DNA of 64,000 nt from Zoogloea dura (lineage in GTDB: Bacteria; Pseudomonadota; Gammaproteobacteria; Burkholderiales; Rhodocyclaceae), in assembly GCF_012927165.1 (NCBI RefSeq), contig NZ_JABBGA010000006.1, forward strand, positions 124,001 to 188,000, given 5' to 3'. Under the pieces are notes generated by a model. The model was not told where the DNA came from. It saw only the letters and a program-made list of their open reading frames with translations, and did no database searches. A program made the translations under genes and the position numbers. Of this stretch, positions 16,863 to 26,259 are shown in pieces (positions within the stretch are counted from its first letter, which is position 1; the number at the start of each line of letters is the position of its first letter).

Positions 16863-17187
16863 CGTGTGCAATGCAGCACGCAGAAACTTTGTTACATTCC
16901 CGTATCGAAGCCGTCGCATGGCCGGGCCTCTTCCCTTCCGGCTACTGACCGAATCAAGGTCTGGTTTCGATGCATTTTTGGCACGCTGTCTGGTTGCGTC
17001 AGCGTGTTTGGATCAACCCCTGGCGACCTGGTTTTCGAATGCCTTCGGCCGTTTTTCAGGCCGATGAGTGGAACCCGGCCCTCGCGTTTTGAGGGCCTTC
17101 GGGTGAAATAGACGAGTGCTCCAGCCTCCTTTTTCGAGGAGAGTGTTCGTTCGCGTTCGAGGGCCGTGGCCACAGAAAGGAGAGCCC
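16863..17187 (+). ncRNA. Long structured leader or candidate small RNA upstream of the lytic transglycosylase
   Basis: The stretch from the strong promoter to the next ATG has no convincing coding sequence. It can form three successive hairpins: CACGCTG/CAGCGTG (16982-17006), TCGGCC/GGCCGA (17045-17064) and GGCCCTC/GAGGGCC (17077-17097). No T tract follows the last stem, so a discrete RNA would need processing or Rho. It may be a regulatory 5' leader of the downstream gene, or a separate RNA. I do not recognise a known riboswitch or 6S-like family. Confidence 0.35.
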
Positions 17188-17895
17188 ATGTTCGCAACTC
17201 GTATCGCGAAGTACGCACGTCACGCGGCTTCATTCATGCTTCACTTCGCCCACGGCGGTTTGCTGGTCGCGGGTCTCATTGTTACTTTGTTCGTGGCTTC
17301 CCGTATTGCCAATCACGGCGTGCAAGGCCTGTCGCTGGGCAGTTTTACCGGTGATGCTGCCGCAGTGGCGGCGGTCGACGAAATCGATCCGGATCTGATG
17401 CAGGTGGTGGAGGCTGCCCCTGCGTCTGCCAAGCTGAGCCCGGATCTGCAGCGCGTCAAGATGTACATCGCCAAGCGTTACCAGGTGTCTGCAGTGGCTG
17501 TCGAGCCGCTGATCGCCTCGGCCCAGCAGACCGGCCGCAGTGTGGGGGTGGATCCCCTTTTGCTGGTGGCGGTGATGGCGATCGAGTCCCGCTTCAATCC
17601 CTTTGCGGAAAGCCCCATGGGTGCGCAAGGCCTGATGCAGGTCATCCCCAAGTGGCACCCGGACAAGGTGGACGTCAAGTCGGACCGCAGCGCCATGTTC
17701 GATCCGGAGACCAACATCCGCGTGGGAGCCTTGGTGCTCAAGGAGTACATCCAGAGCACGGGCTCGATCGAGCGCGCCTTGCAGCAGTACAACGGGTCGA
17801 GCGACCCGGCTGCGCCCTATGCCAGCAAGGTGATGGCCGTGAAGGCTGCGCTGGCCCAGGCTGCCAGGAGTGGAGGCCGGTTCGTCGGCGCCTGA
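17188..17895 (+). CDS. Membrane-anchored lytic transglycosylase (SLT domain, family 1-like)
   Basis: A 235-residue protein. The ATG at 17188 follows AAAGGAGA. An N-terminal membrane helix (GGLLVAGLIVTLFVASRIA) anchors it with the domain outside. The SLT domain spans about residues 110-225, with the catalytic Glu in VAVMAIESRFNPFAESPMGA, then QGLMQVIPKWH and QQYNGSSD. It cleaves peptidoglycan glycan strands, forming 1,6-anhydromuramyl ends, the substrate class that the nearby AmpD recycles. The transcript begins at a strong promoter far upstream and ends at a terminator right after the stop. Confidence 0.88.
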   Translation: MFATRIAKYARHAASFMLHFAHGGLLVAGLIVTLFVASRIANHGVQGLSLGSFTGDAAAVAAVDEIDPDLMQVVEAAPASAKLSPDLQRVKMYIAKRYQVSAVAVEPLIASAQQTGRSVGVDPLLLVAVMAIESRFNPFAESPMGAQGLMQVIPKWHPDKVDVKSDRSAMFDPETNIRVGALVLKEYIQSTGSIERALQQYNGSSDPAAPYASKVMAVKAALAQAARSGGRFVGA

Positions 17896-17923
17896 CACGC
17901 GCGACCTGCCGAGGGAAGAAAGA

Positions 17924-17955
17924 AACCCGCCTGCGAGAGCAGTGCGGGTTTTTTT
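17924..17955. terminator. Bidirectional intrinsic terminator
   Basis: A 7-bp stem (AACCCGC with GCGGGTT, 13-base loop) is followed by T7 on the plus strand and by TTTCTTTC on the minus strand. It serves the transglycosylase gene and the convergent aminotransferase gene. Confidence 0.75.
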
Positions 17956-17965
17956 ATGCGTGCTT

Positions 17966-19144
17966 CTACAGGTGCTTCAGGACTCGGGCGATCCGTTCCG
18001 CCGCCTCCACCAGCCGCCCCTCGTCGGTGGTGTAAGCGATGCGCAGGTGTTTCTCGGGAGCGTTGTTGCCGAAGTCGAGGCCGGGGGTGGTGGCGACGCC
18101 GGCTTCTTCGATGAGGCGTTGGGCGAGGGTTTCGCTGCTGTCGGCCAGGTCGCTGACGTCGGCGTACAGGTAGAAGGCGCCCTGGGGTTCGGTGGCGAAG
18201 CGGAAGCCGATCTCGCGCAGGGCGGGCAGCAGGGCGTTGCGGCGCTCGGCGAAGGCGTGGCGGCGGGTTTCGAGGATCTCCAGGGTGGCAGGCTCGAAGG
18301 CGGCCAGGGCGGCATGCTGTGCCGGGGTGGAGGGGGAGATGAAGAAGTGCTGGGCGAGCTTTTCGATGTCGCGCACATAGGCCTCGGGGACGACCATCCA
18401 GCCCAGGCGCCAGCCGGTCATGCCGAAGTACTTGCTGAAGCTGTTCACCACGAAGACGTCGTCCAGGCGGCTGAGGGCGGTGCGGGCTTCCACGCCGTAG
18501 CACAGGCCCTGGTAGATCTCGTCCACGATCAGCACCCCGCCACGGGCGCTCACGGCCTGTTGCAGGGCTTCGATCTCGTCGAGTTCGAGCAGGGTGCCGG
18601 TGGGGTTGGCGGGGGAGGCGACCATCAGGCCGCGGGTGCGGGGTGTCCAGGCCTGCGCCAGGTGGGCGGGCGTGGGCTGGAAGCGGGTGGTGGCATCCAC
18701 CGGCAGGGCTACCGGGCGGCCTTCAAAGCTGCGCACCAGGTGGCGGTTGGAGGGGTAGCCGGGGTCGGGTAGCAGCCATTCGTCGCCGGGGTCGGTGAGT
18801 ACGCCGAGGGCCAGCATGAGGCCGCCGGAAGCGCCCGGGGTGACGATGATGCGCTCCGGGGCAATGTCGGTGCCGAAGCGGTCGTGGTAGAAGCGGGAGA
18901 TGGCTTCGCGCAGGTCGGTGAGCCCCAGGGCGGGGGTGTAATGGACGTGGCCGCCTTCGAGGAAGCGCCGGGCGGCGTCCACCATGGGCTGCGGCGTCGG
19001 GAAGTCAGGCTCGCCCACTTCCAGGTGGATGATGTCGCGCCCCGCTGCGGACAGCTGGTGGGCGCGCTTGAGGATCTCCATCACGTGGAAGGGCTGGATG
19101 TCGGCCATGCGGCGGGCGATGCGGGTCATCGGTGATAGGTCCAT
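17966..19144 (-). CDS. PLP-dependent class I/II aminotransferase (aspartate aminotransferase fold)
   Basis: A 392-residue enzyme of fold type I. Motifs include LEVGEPDFPTP, YTPALGLTDLREAIS, the substrate-binding PANPTGTLL, DEIYQGLCYG and the PLP lysine in VVNSFSKYFGMTGWRLGW. It moves an amino group between an amino acid and a 2-oxo acid. Close family members are annotated as aspartate, alanine/valine-pyruvate or generic aminotransferases, so the substrate is left open. The gene is monocistronic: terminators lie on both sides. Confidence 0.85.
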   Translation of the reverse strand: MDLSPMTRIARRMADIQPFHVMEILKRAHQLSAAGRDIIHLEVGEPDFPTPQPMVDAARRFLEGGHVHYTPALGLTDLREAISRFYHDRFGTDIAPERIIVTPGASGGLMLALGVLTDPGDEWLLPDPGYPSNRHLVRSFEGRPVALPVDATTRFQPTPAHLAQAWTPRTRGLMVASPANPTGTLLELDEIEALQQAVSARGGVLIVDEIYQGLCYGVEARTALSRLDDVFVVNSFSKYFGMTGWRLGWMVVPEAYVRDIEKLAQHFFISPSTPAQHAALAAFEPATLEILETRRHAFAERRNALLPALREIGFRFATEPQGAFYLYADVSDLADSSETLAQRLIEEAGVATTPGLDFGNNAPEKHLRIAYTTDEGRLVEAAERIARVLKHL

Positions 19145-19163
19145 CAGGTCCGTTCAAAATGCA

Positions 19164-19189
19164 GAAAGCGCCGATTGCTCGGCGCTTTC
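19164..19189 (-). terminator. Intrinsic terminator after pckG
   Basis: An 11-bp perfect stem (GAAAGCGCCGA with TCGGCGCTTTC, loop TTGC) lies just after the pckG stop on the minus strand. Its T tract is weak (TGCATTTTG). Confidence 0.65.
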
Positions 19190-19226
19190 CTGGTGGGGCG
19201 TGGAGCAGCCGTCGGCTGCAGCGACC

Positions 19227-21083
19227 TTACACCGACAGGGACAGCTCGAACAGTTCGCGCTTGAGCATGAACTGCTTGGGCAGGCGGTCCTGCAGCTTGT
19301 CGAACCACTCCTTGTGGCCGGCCAGCTCGGTCTTCCAGGCTTCGGCGTCGATCTTGATGAGCATGTCGAACTCTTCCTTGGTGACGTCGGAGCCGGTCCA
19401 GTCGATGTCCTCGTACTGGGGCATCCAGCCGAGGGCGTTCTCGGTGGCGTGGACGCGGCCGCGGACGCGGTCCACAACCCACTTCAGGACGCGCATGTTC
19501 TCGCCGAAGCCGGGCCACATGAATTCGCCCTTCTCGTTCATGCGGAACCAGTTGACGCAGAAGATGCCCGGGGCCTGGTCGACGGTGTGACCCATCTTCA
19601 GCCAGTGGTTGAAGTAGTCACCCATGTGGTAGCCGCAGAAGGGCAGCATGGCGAACGGGTCGCGACGCACCACGCCCTGGGCGCCGAAGGCCGCAGCGGT
19701 GGTCTCGGAGCCGAGGGTGGCGGCCATGTACACACCGAAGTTCCAGTTGAAGGCCTGGTACACCAGCGGCACGGTGGTGGCGCGGCGGCCGCCGAAGATG
19801 AAGGCGGAGATGGGCACGCCGGCCGGGTCTTCCCAATTCGGGTCGATGGACGGGCACTGGCTGGCCGGGGCGGTGAAGCGGGAGTTCGGGTGAGCAGCCT
19901 TGCGGCCGGTCTCCTTGGCGAGCTCCGGGGTCCAGTCCTTGCCTTGCCAGTCGATCAGGTGCGCCGGGGCTTCCTTGGTCATGCCTTCCCACCACACGTC
20001 ACCGTCGTCGGTCAGGGCGACGTTGGTGAAGATGATGTTTTCCTTGAGGGTGGCCAGGGCGTTGTAGTTGGTCTTCTCGGAGGTGCCGGGAGCCACGCCG
20101 AAGAAGCCGGCTTCCGGGTTGATCGCGTAGAAGCGGGTGGTGCCGTCGGCGTCCTTGCGGGGCTTGATCCAGGCGATGTCGTCACCGACGGTGGAGATCT
20201 TCCAGCCGTCGAAGGACTTGGGCGGGATCAGCATGGCGAAGTTGGTCTTGCCGCAGGCGGACGGGAAGGCGGCGGCGACGTAGGTCTTTTCGCCGGTGGG
20301 GCTTTCCACGCCGAGGATCAGCATGTGTTCGGCCAGCCAGCCTTCGTCGCGGGCCATGTTGGAGGCGATGCGCAGGGCGAAGCATTTCTTGCCGAGCAGG
20401 GCGTTGCCGCCGTAGCCGGAGCCGTAGGACCAGATCTCGCGGGTCTCGGGGTAGTGAACGATGTACTTGGTGGTCGGGTTGCAGGGCCAGGCGGAGTCCT
20501 TCTCGCCATGGCCGAGGGGGGCGCCCACGGTGTGCACGCAGGGCACGAACTCGCCGTCGGTGCCCAGCACGTCATACACGGCCTTGCCCATGCGGGTCAT
20601 GGTGCGCATGTTGGTGACCACGTAGGGGCTGTCGGAGATCTCCACGCCGATGTGGGCGATGGGGGAGCCGAGGGGGCCCATGGAGAACGGGATCACGTAC
20701 ATCGTGCGGCCGTGCATGCAGCCCTTGAACAGTTCGTTCAGGGTCTTGCGCATCTTGGCCGGGTCTTCCCAGTTGTTGGTGGGGCCGGCGTCGTCCTTGT
20801 TGGCCGAGCAGATGTAGGTGCGGTCTTCGACGCGCGCCACATCGGAGGGGTCGGAACAGGCGAGGTAGGAGTTCTTGCGCTTTTCCGGGTTCAGCTTGAT
20901 CAGCATGCCGGCTTCGACCATTTCGGCGCACAGGCGGTCGTATTCCTCCTGGGTTCCGTCGCACCAGACCACACGGTCGGGCTCGGCGAGGGCGGCGATC
21001 TCGGCGACCCACTGCTTCAGCTTCTGATTCTTGACGTATTCGGGCGCGGCTGCGATGGCGGCGTCGGCAATGCTTTGAGACAT
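19227..21083 (-). CDS. pckG: Phosphoenolpyruvate carboxykinase (GTP)
   Basis: A 618-residue GTP-type PEPCK from the ATG at 21083, preceded by TGGAGAATCG; longer in-frame starts upstream lack family similarity. The P-loop-like kinase-1a motif is [15 protein letters not shown]; nearby are [20 protein letters not shown] and the PEP-binding [16 protein letters not shown]. It interconverts oxaloacetate plus GTP with phosphoenolpyruvate plus CO2 and GDP, the entry step of gluconeogenesis. It is divergent from maeB, so both ends of the C4-to-C3 node share one 285-bp control region. Confidence 0.95.
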   Translation of the reverse strand: MSQSIADAAIAAAPEYVKNQKLKQWVAEIAALAEPDRVVWCDGTQEEYDRLCAEMVEAGMLIKLNPEKRKNSYLACSDPSDVARVEDRTYICSANKDDAGPTNNWEDPAKMRKTLNELFKGCMHGRTMYVIPFSMGPLGSPIAHIGVEISDSPYVVTNMRTMTRMGKAVYDVLGTDGEFVPCVHTVGAPLGHGEKDSAWPCNPTTKYIVHYPETREIWSYGSGYGGNALLGKKCFALRIASNMARDEGWLAEHMLILGVESPTGEKTYVAAAFPSACGKTNFAMLIPPKSFDGWKISTVGDDIAWIKPRKDADGTTRFYAINPEAGFFGVAPGTSEKTNYNALATLKENIIFTNVALTDDGDVWWEGMTKEAPAHLIDWQGKDWTPELAKETGRKAAHPNSRFTAPASQCPSIDPNWEDPAGVPISAFIFGGRRATTVPLVYQAFNWNFGVYMAATLGSETTAAAFGAQGVVRRDPFAMLPFCGYHMGDYFNHWLKMGHTVDQAPGIFCVNWFRMNEKGEFMWPGFGENMRVLKWVVDRVRGRVHATENALGWMPQYEDIDWTGSDVTKEEFDMLIKIDAEAWKTELAGHKEWFDKLQDRLPKQFMLKRELFELSLSV

Positions 21084-21319
21084 CTGACGATTCTCCAGGA
21101 CGTTACGGATGCGTTGTTTCATGTTGCCGGCTTCGGGAGTCCTGCCGGCTGGGCAATCGCGTCTTTGGGCCTCCAGGGCGCGGCGCGTATTATTGGGCGT
21201 CAATCGGGGCAAACCCCGAAGGAGCTAGCCTGTAATTATGCCACGGCTCGGACTTCTCCGTCATCCCGGCGTCGCTGCTGCATGCTGTGGAAGTCACGAA
21301 TTGTGGTAACCCGCGTTTG

Positions 21320-21337
21320 GTCCGATCATGCTCGGAC
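21320..21337. promoter_or_regulatory. Palindrome upstream of maeB, candidate operator
   Basis: GTCCGATCATGCTCGGAC is a perfect 6-6-6 inverted repeat 31 bases before the maeB ATG, in the pckG-maeB divergent region. The same region holds a small hairpin (CGGGG-CAAA-CCCCG, 21205-21218). The regulator is unknown. Confidence 0.35.
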
Positions 21338-21368
21338 ACCAACGCTTAAAACGGAGAGGGACGCACTC

Positions 21369-23636
21369 ATGGATGAACAGATCCGCCAGGCCGCACTTGA
21401 ATACCACCGTCTGCCCAAGCCGGGCAAGATTGCTGTCACGCCGACCAAGGCGCTGACCAACCAGCAGGATCTTTCGCTGGCCTACTCGCCCGGCGTGGCG
21501 GCCGCCTGCGACGCGATCGTCGAGGACCCGGGCGAGGCCGCCAACCTGACCTCCCGCAGCAACCTGATCGGTGTGATCACCAATGGTACGGCGGTGCTCG
21601 GCCTGGGCAACATCGGCCCGCTGGCGGCCAAGCCCGTCATGGAAGGCAAGGCCGTGCTTTTCAAGAAGTTCGCCGGCATCGACGTCTTCGACCTTGAAGT
21701 CGACGAGCCCGACGCGGACAAGCTGATCGACATGATCGCCGCTCTCGAGCCGACCTTCGGCGGCATCAACCTTGAGGACATCAAGGCGCCGGAGTGCTTC
21801 TACATCGAGAGCAAGCTGCGCGAGCGGATGAAGATCCCGGTCTTCCACGACGACCAGCACGGCACCGCCATCGTGGTCGGCGCGGCCATCCTCAATGGCC
21901 TGCATCTGCTGGGCAAGGATCTGTCCAAGGTCAAGCTGGTCACCTCGGGTGCCGGCGCCGCAGCGCTGGCCTGCCTGGATCTGCTGGTGATGCTGGGCGT
22001 GCCGGTCGAGAACATCTGGGTGACGGACCTCGAGGGCGTGGTCTACGAAGGCCGCACCGTGCTGATGGATCCGATCAAGGCCCGCTACGCCAAGAAAACC
22101 GATGCCCGCAAGCTGGGCGAGATCATCGAGGGCGCCGACGTTTTCCTCGGCCTCTCGGCGGGTGGCGTGCTGAAGGGCGAGATGGTGGCGAAGATGGCGC
22201 CCCGGCCGTTGATCATGGCCCTGGCCAACCCGACCCCGGAAATCCTGCCGGAAGAAGTCAAGAAGGTGCGCGATGATGCGCTGATGGCCACCGGGCGTTC
22301 GGACTACCCGAACCAGGTGAACAACGTGCTGTGTTTCCCCTTCATCTTCCGCGGTGCGCTTGACGTGGGGGCCACCACCATCACCGACCAGATGAAGCTG
22401 GCCGCGGTGAAGGCCATCGCCGAACTGGCCCGCGCCGAGGCGTCCGACATCGTTGCCGCAGCCTACGGCGAGCGACTGTCCGGCTTTGGCCCCGAATACA
22501 TCATTCCCAAGCCCTTCGATCCGCGCCTGATCGTCAAGATCGCTCCGGAAGTGGCCCGGGCGGCCATGGAGTCTGGCGTGGCGACGCGGCCGATCACCGA
22601 TTTCGAGGCTTACCGCCAGCAGCTCAACAACTTCGTGTGGCAGTCCGGCCTGGTCATGAAGCCGGTCTTCCAGGCCGCCAAGCGCGCGCCCAAGCGCATC
22701 ATCTTCTCGGAAGGTGAAGCGGAGCGCGTGCTGCGCGCGGTGCAGACGGTGGTGGACGAAGGTCTGTGCCGGCCGATCCTGATCGGCCGCCCCGAGGTCA
22801 TGCTGGCCAACATCGAGCGTTTCGGCCTGCGCCTGCGGCCGGAGCTGGACTTCGAGATGGTCAATCCCGATTCTGATCCGCGTTACGAGCAGCTGTGGTC
22901 CCACTATCACTCCCTGATGGAACGCAAGGGCGTGTCGGTGGAATATGCCCGCCGCGAGGTGCGCCGCCGCGCGACCCTGCTGGGTTCGCTGCTGCTCAAG
23001 TTCGGCTACGGTGACGGCATGATCTGCGGCACCTACGGCATGCACGGCCTGCACCTGCGCTTTATCGAGACGGTGCTGGGACGCCAGAAGAGCGTGCGCA
23101 ACTTCTACACCATGAACGTGTTGTCGCTGCCCGAGCGCACCCTGTTCCTGTGTGACACCTACGTCAATTACGACCCGACGCCTGAGCAGGTGGTCGAGAT
23201 GACCCGGCTGGCCGCCGATGAGGTGCGCCGCTTCGGCATCCAGCCGCGGATCGCGTTGCTGTCCCATTCGAGCTTCGGCACTGACAACTCGCCGACCGCC
23301 GAGAAGATGCGCAAGGCCCTGGTGATGCTGCACTCCGAGCATCCGGACCTGGACGTGGAGGGCGAAATGCACGGCGATGCGGCGCTCGATGCCGACATCC
23401 GCAAGCAGATCTTCCCCAACGCCAAGATGCGCGAGGACGCCAACCTGCTGATCTTCCCGACCCTGGACGCGGCCAACATCGCCTTCAACCTGCTCAAGAC
23501 CGCTGCCGGCGAAGGCATGACCATCGGCCCGATCCTGCTCGGTTCGGCCAAGCCGGTGCACATCCTCACCCCCACCGCCACCGTGCGGCGGATCATCAAC
23601 ATGACGGCCCTGACGGTGGTTGAGGCCGGCCGTTGA
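21369..23636 (+). CDS. maeB: NADP-dependent malic enzyme with C-terminal phosphotransacetylase-like domain
   Basis: A 755-residue two-domain protein, the usual MaeB length. The ATG at 21369 follows CGGAGAGGG; the open frame extends far upstream only by chance. The malic N-terminal and NAD(P)-binding domains span about residues 1-425 ([36 protein letters not shown]). The PTA-like domain (about 430-755) contains [17 protein letters not shown] and LFLCDTYVN. It decarboxylates malate to pyruvate, yielding NADPH. The PTA domain is regulatory, binding acetyl-CoA, in E. coli MaeB. With pckG it balances oxaloacetate/malate withdrawal from the citric acid cycle. Confidence 0.94.
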   Translation: MDEQIRQAALEYHRLPKPGKIAVTPTKALTNQQDLSLAYSPGVAAACDAIVEDPGEAANLTSRSNLIGVITNGTAVLGLGNIGPLAAKPVMEGKAVLFKKFAGIDVFDLEVDEPDADKLIDMIAALEPTFGGINLEDIKAPECFYIESKLRERMKIPVFHDDQHGTAIVVGAAILNGLHLLGKDLSKVKLVTSGAGAAALACLDLLVMLGVPVENIWVTDLEGVVYEGRTVLMDPIKARYAKKTDARKLGEIIEGADVFLGLSAGGVLKGEMVAKMAPRPLIMALANPTPEILPEEVKKVRDDALMATGRSDYPNQVNNVLCFPFIFRGALDVGATTITDQMKLAAVKAIAELARAEASDIVAAAYGERLSGFGPEYIIPKPFDPRLIVKIAPEVARAAMESGVATRPITDFEAYRQQLNNFVWQSGLVMKPVFQAAKRAPKRIIFSEGEAERVLRAVQTVVDEGLCRPILIGRPEVMLANIERFGLRLRPELDFEMVNPDSDPRYEQLWSHYHSLMERKGVSVEYARREVRRRATLLGSLLLKFGYGDGMICGTYGMHGLHLRFIETVLGRQKSVRNFYTMNVLSLPERTLFLCDTYVNYDPTPEQVVEMTRLAADEVRRFGIQPRIALLSHSSFGTDNSPTAEKMRKALVMLHSEHPDLDVEGEMHGDAALDADIRKQIFPNAKMREDANLLIFPTLDAANIAFNLLKTAAGEGMTIGPILLGSAKPVHILTPTATVRRIINMTALTVVEAGR

Positions 23637-23701
23637 TGTAAGTCTGCGCTTCCCGGCCCGGCAGCCGTTAAACTCCGTGAGATTGATCACGGAGAGGCTG
23701 C

Positions 23702-24853
23702 ATGGGCGAGGGGAGGGCTGCGCTTGTTCTGACCGGGGGAGGGGCGCGTGCCGCCTACCAGGTTGGTGTGATGGTTGCCGTCCGCGAGGTATGGGGGCGG
23801 CGCCCGGAAAACCCCTTTCCCATTATCTGCGGGACCTCGGCCGGAGCGGTCAATGCGGTCGCGCTGGCCGTGTTCTCCGCCAACTTCGACCAGGCGGTGC
23901 GCAAGCTCGCTTACATCTGGCGCAACTTCCGTGTCGATCATGTCTACAGGGCGGATACACCCGCCATCATGCAGTCGGTGTTGCGCTGGGGCTCGGCCCT
24001 GCTGCTGGGCTGGCTGATCCATCAATCCCCCCGTTCCTTGCTCGACAATGCGCCGCTGCGCCTGTTGCTCGAGGAGCAGCTGGATTTCAGCGCCATCGGC
24101 CGCTCCATCTCGGCGGGCAGCCTGCATGCCGTGTCGGTCACCGCGTCTGGGTACACATCGGGCGAGAGTCTGGCTTTCTTTCAGGGGGCGGAAGAGCTCC
24201 AGCCCTGGCGGCGGGCCCAGCGTGTCGGTCTGCGCGCCGAACTGCAGGTCGAGCATCTGCTGGCGTCCAGTGCCATTCCCTTCGTCTTCCCCGCCGTGCG
24301 CATCAACCGCGAGTATTTTGGCGACGGCTCCATGCGCCAGCTGGCGCCGATCAGTCCGGCCATCCACCTAGGGGCCGAGCGGATCCTGGTCATCGCCGGC
24401 GGGCGGCGTTCGGAGGAGGCCCGGCAGCGCACCGATGCCTATCCCTCGCCCGCCCAGGTGGCGGGCCACGCAATGTCCAGCATCTTTCTGGATGGTCTGG
24501 CCATGGATCTCGAGAGGATGGAGCGGATCAACGCCACCGTGGGAGCCCTGAGCCCCGAACAGCGGCGGGCGAGCGGCATCGGTCTGCGCGCCATCGAGAC
24601 GCTGGTGATTGCGCCGTCCCAGAGACTGGATTATCTTGCCGCCCGGCATCGTGCTGCGCTGCCGCGGGCGCTCCGCCTGGTACTGAGAGGGGTCGGGGCG
24701 ACGCGCAAGAACGGGTCGGTGCTGCTGTCCTACCTCTTGTTCGAGCGGGGTTATACCCGTGCTCTGATGGAGCTGGGTTACAGGGATGCGATGGCCCGTC
24801 GGGATGAATTGGCCCGCTTTCTGCGGGTTGAGCCGGCCCGGCCGGCCGCATGA
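23702..24853 (+). CDS. Patatin-like phospholipase family protein
   Basis: A 383-residue protein with the patatin catalytic dyad. The oxyanion-hole loop is LTGGGARAAYQVGV at the N-terminus, the nucleophile Ser is in ICGTSAGAVNAV, and the Asp is in YFGDGSMRQ. It would hydrolyse acyl esters of phospholipids. The C-terminal 150 residues form a helical extension typical of the RssA-like bacterial group. There is no signal peptide, so it acts in the cytoplasm or at the inner membrane. The ATG at 23702 follows CGGAGAGG. It follows maeB by 65 bp with no terminator in between, so partial read-through is possible. Confidence 0.85.
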   Translation: MGEGRAALVLTGGGARAAYQVGVMVAVREVWGRRPENPFPIICGTSAGAVNAVALAVFSANFDQAVRKLAYIWRNFRVDHVYRADTPAIMQSVLRWGSALLLGWLIHQSPRSLLDNAPLRLLLEEQLDFSAIGRSISAGSLHAVSVTASGYTSGESLAFFQGAEELQPWRRAQRVGLRAELQVEHLLASSAIPFVFPAVRINREYFGDGSMRQLAPISPAIHLGAERILVIAGGRRSEEARQRTDAYPSPAQVAGHAMSSIFLDGLAMDLERMERINATVGALSPEQRRASGIGLRAIETLVIAPSQRLDYLAARHRAALPRALRLVLRGVGATRKNGSVLLSYLLFERGYTRALMELGYRDAMARRDELARFLRVEPARPAA

Positions 24854-25092
24854 GGATCCATCAGGCTGCGCTGCAGCAAAAAATCATTCACAAAAAACTT
24901 CAAATATTTAAAATAAGCCTTTATTTTGAATAGAAGTCTGCCGATACACAAAGCAGCCTCCCCGAACGGACCGGGGCCCAACCCGCAAGTGCCTGGCAGC
25001 CTGGCGCGCCGCCTCGCGGAATATGGCCCCCCGATGAATTTGTCAATCTGGAAGCCCTGAGGCTTCCGGCTCACGATCCAGTTTGAAGAACC

Positions 25093-26190
25093 ATGAAAAT
25101 CCGCCGAACCGTCATTGCCATCTTGAGCCTGTTTGCATTTGCCAGCGCCATTCCCGGCGTTGCGAGTGCCGCGTCGCACAAGGCCGAGTCAAAGAAGGAG
25201 CAGGCCTCCAAGCGCGTGAAGTCCGAGAAACCGGCTCGGGCCACCAAAGCCACCAAAGCCTCCGCCGGCCGTGAAACCACGGCGGGCAAACAGCAGGCCC
25301 GTGGACGCAAGGAGGTAAGCCTGGTGCGCGGGGAGGCAAAGGGGCGCAAGCTGAACTACCGGGAAGTGCAGACGCCTCACCGTGCCGCCGCGGATGTGGA
25401 TGGAGATGGCAATCCGCTGCTGCATTCCGCGGCCTTCATGATCGCCGATCAGGCTACCGGCAATGTGATCCTCGAAAAGAACTCCGATGCCGTGCTGCCC
25501 ATCGCTTCCATCACCAAGCTGATGACGGCCATGGTGGTGCTGGATGCCCGTCTCAGCCTGACCGACACCATCACGGTCACCAGCGATGACGTGGACACCC
25601 TGCGCAACAGCAGCTCCCATGTGCCGGTGGGGACCGAACTGGCCCGTGAGGACATGCTCCGCCTGGCGCTGATGAGCTCCGAGAACCGCGCCTCGTCGGC
25701 GTTGGCCCGCAACTACCCGGGCGGCTACCAGGCCTTCGTGGCGGCGATGAATCGCAAGGCGGTGTCCCTGGGCCTGCGGGACACCCGCTTCTCCGACGCG
25801 ACCGGTCTCAATTCCGCCAACGTGTCCAGCGCCCGCGACCTGGTCAAGATGGTCTCCGCGGCGTCCCGCTATCCCTTGATTCGCGAGTTTTCCACCACGG
25901 CGAACTACGTCGTGCACCTCAACGGCCGGCCTCGTCAGTTCAACAACACCAATGCATTGGTGAGTAGCCCCGACTGGCAGATCGGCGTGTCCAAGACCGG
26001 CTTCATCAACGAGTCGGGCAAGTGCCTGGTGATGCAGGCCTGGTTGCTCAACAAGCCGATGATCATCGTGCTGCTGGACTCTTTCGGGCGCTTCACCCGG
26101 GTGGCGGATGCCCAGCGGGTCAAGCGCTGGCTCGAGAGCGCAGCGGTTCAACAGAAGCTGGCCCTGCACGGCCGTGGGCCGGCGACCTGA
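25093..26190 (+). CDS. pbpG: PBP7-type D-alanyl-D-alanine endopeptidase/carboxypeptidase
   Basis: A 365-residue serine peptidase of family S11. A signal peptide (MKIRRTVIAILSLFAFASA) is followed by a long Lys/Ala-rich, basic linker (about residues 28-80). The catalytic motifs are SxxK in PIASITKLMT, SxN in SSENRASS and KTG in GVSKTGFIN. It cleaves D-Ala-mDAP crosslinks in the periplasm during wall growth. The linker is longer than in E. coli PbpG and may bind nucleic acid or teichoic-like polyanions, or simply reach the wall; that is inference. The 239-bp gap upstream is AT-rich with an AAAATAA/TTATTTT hairpin and probably holds the promoter. Confidence 0.87.
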   Translation: MKIRRTVIAILSLFAFASAIPGVASAASHKAESKKEQASKRVKSEKPARATKATKASAGRETTAGKQQARGRKEVSLVRGEAKGRKLNYREVQTPHRAAADVDGDGNPLLHSAAFMIADQATGNVILEKNSDAVLPIASITKLMTAMVVLDARLSLTDTITVTSDDVDTLRNSSSHVPVGTELAREDMLRLALMSSENRASSALARNYPGGYQAFVAAMNRKAVSLGLRDTRFSDATGLNSANVSSARDLVKMVSAASRYPLIREFSTTANYVVHLNGRPRQFNNTNALVSSPDWQIGVSKTGFINESGKCLVMQAWLLNKPMIIVLLDSFGRFTRVADAQRVKRWLESAAVQQKLALHGRGPAT

Positions 26191-26211
26191 GCGGACCGGT
26201 CTTGAATGCAA

Positions 26212-26233
26212 AAGGGCGCCTACGGGCGCCCTT
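26212..26233. terminator. Hairpin terminator between convergent pbpG and the IclR gene
   Basis: A 9-bp perfect stem (AAGGGCGCC with GGCGCCCTT, loop TACG) separates the two convergent genes. The T tract is short on both sides. Confidence 0.6.
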
Positions 26234-26259
26234 GTCGTTTGCTTGTCTGCTGCGCGACC

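Noticed and set aside
16711-17111. Two short frames in the leader upstream of the lytic transglycosylase
   Set aside because: Neither has a ribosome site after the predicted transcription start, and composition is not gene-like.
18984-21368. Large in-frame extension upstream of maeB antisense to pckG
   Set aside because: MaeB of normal length starts at 21369 with a good ribosome site. The extension is shadow sequence of pckG.
21294-23690. A 798-codon open frame antisense to maeB
   Set aside because: It is a GC-codon artefact opposite a fully conserved enzyme, with no family motif.
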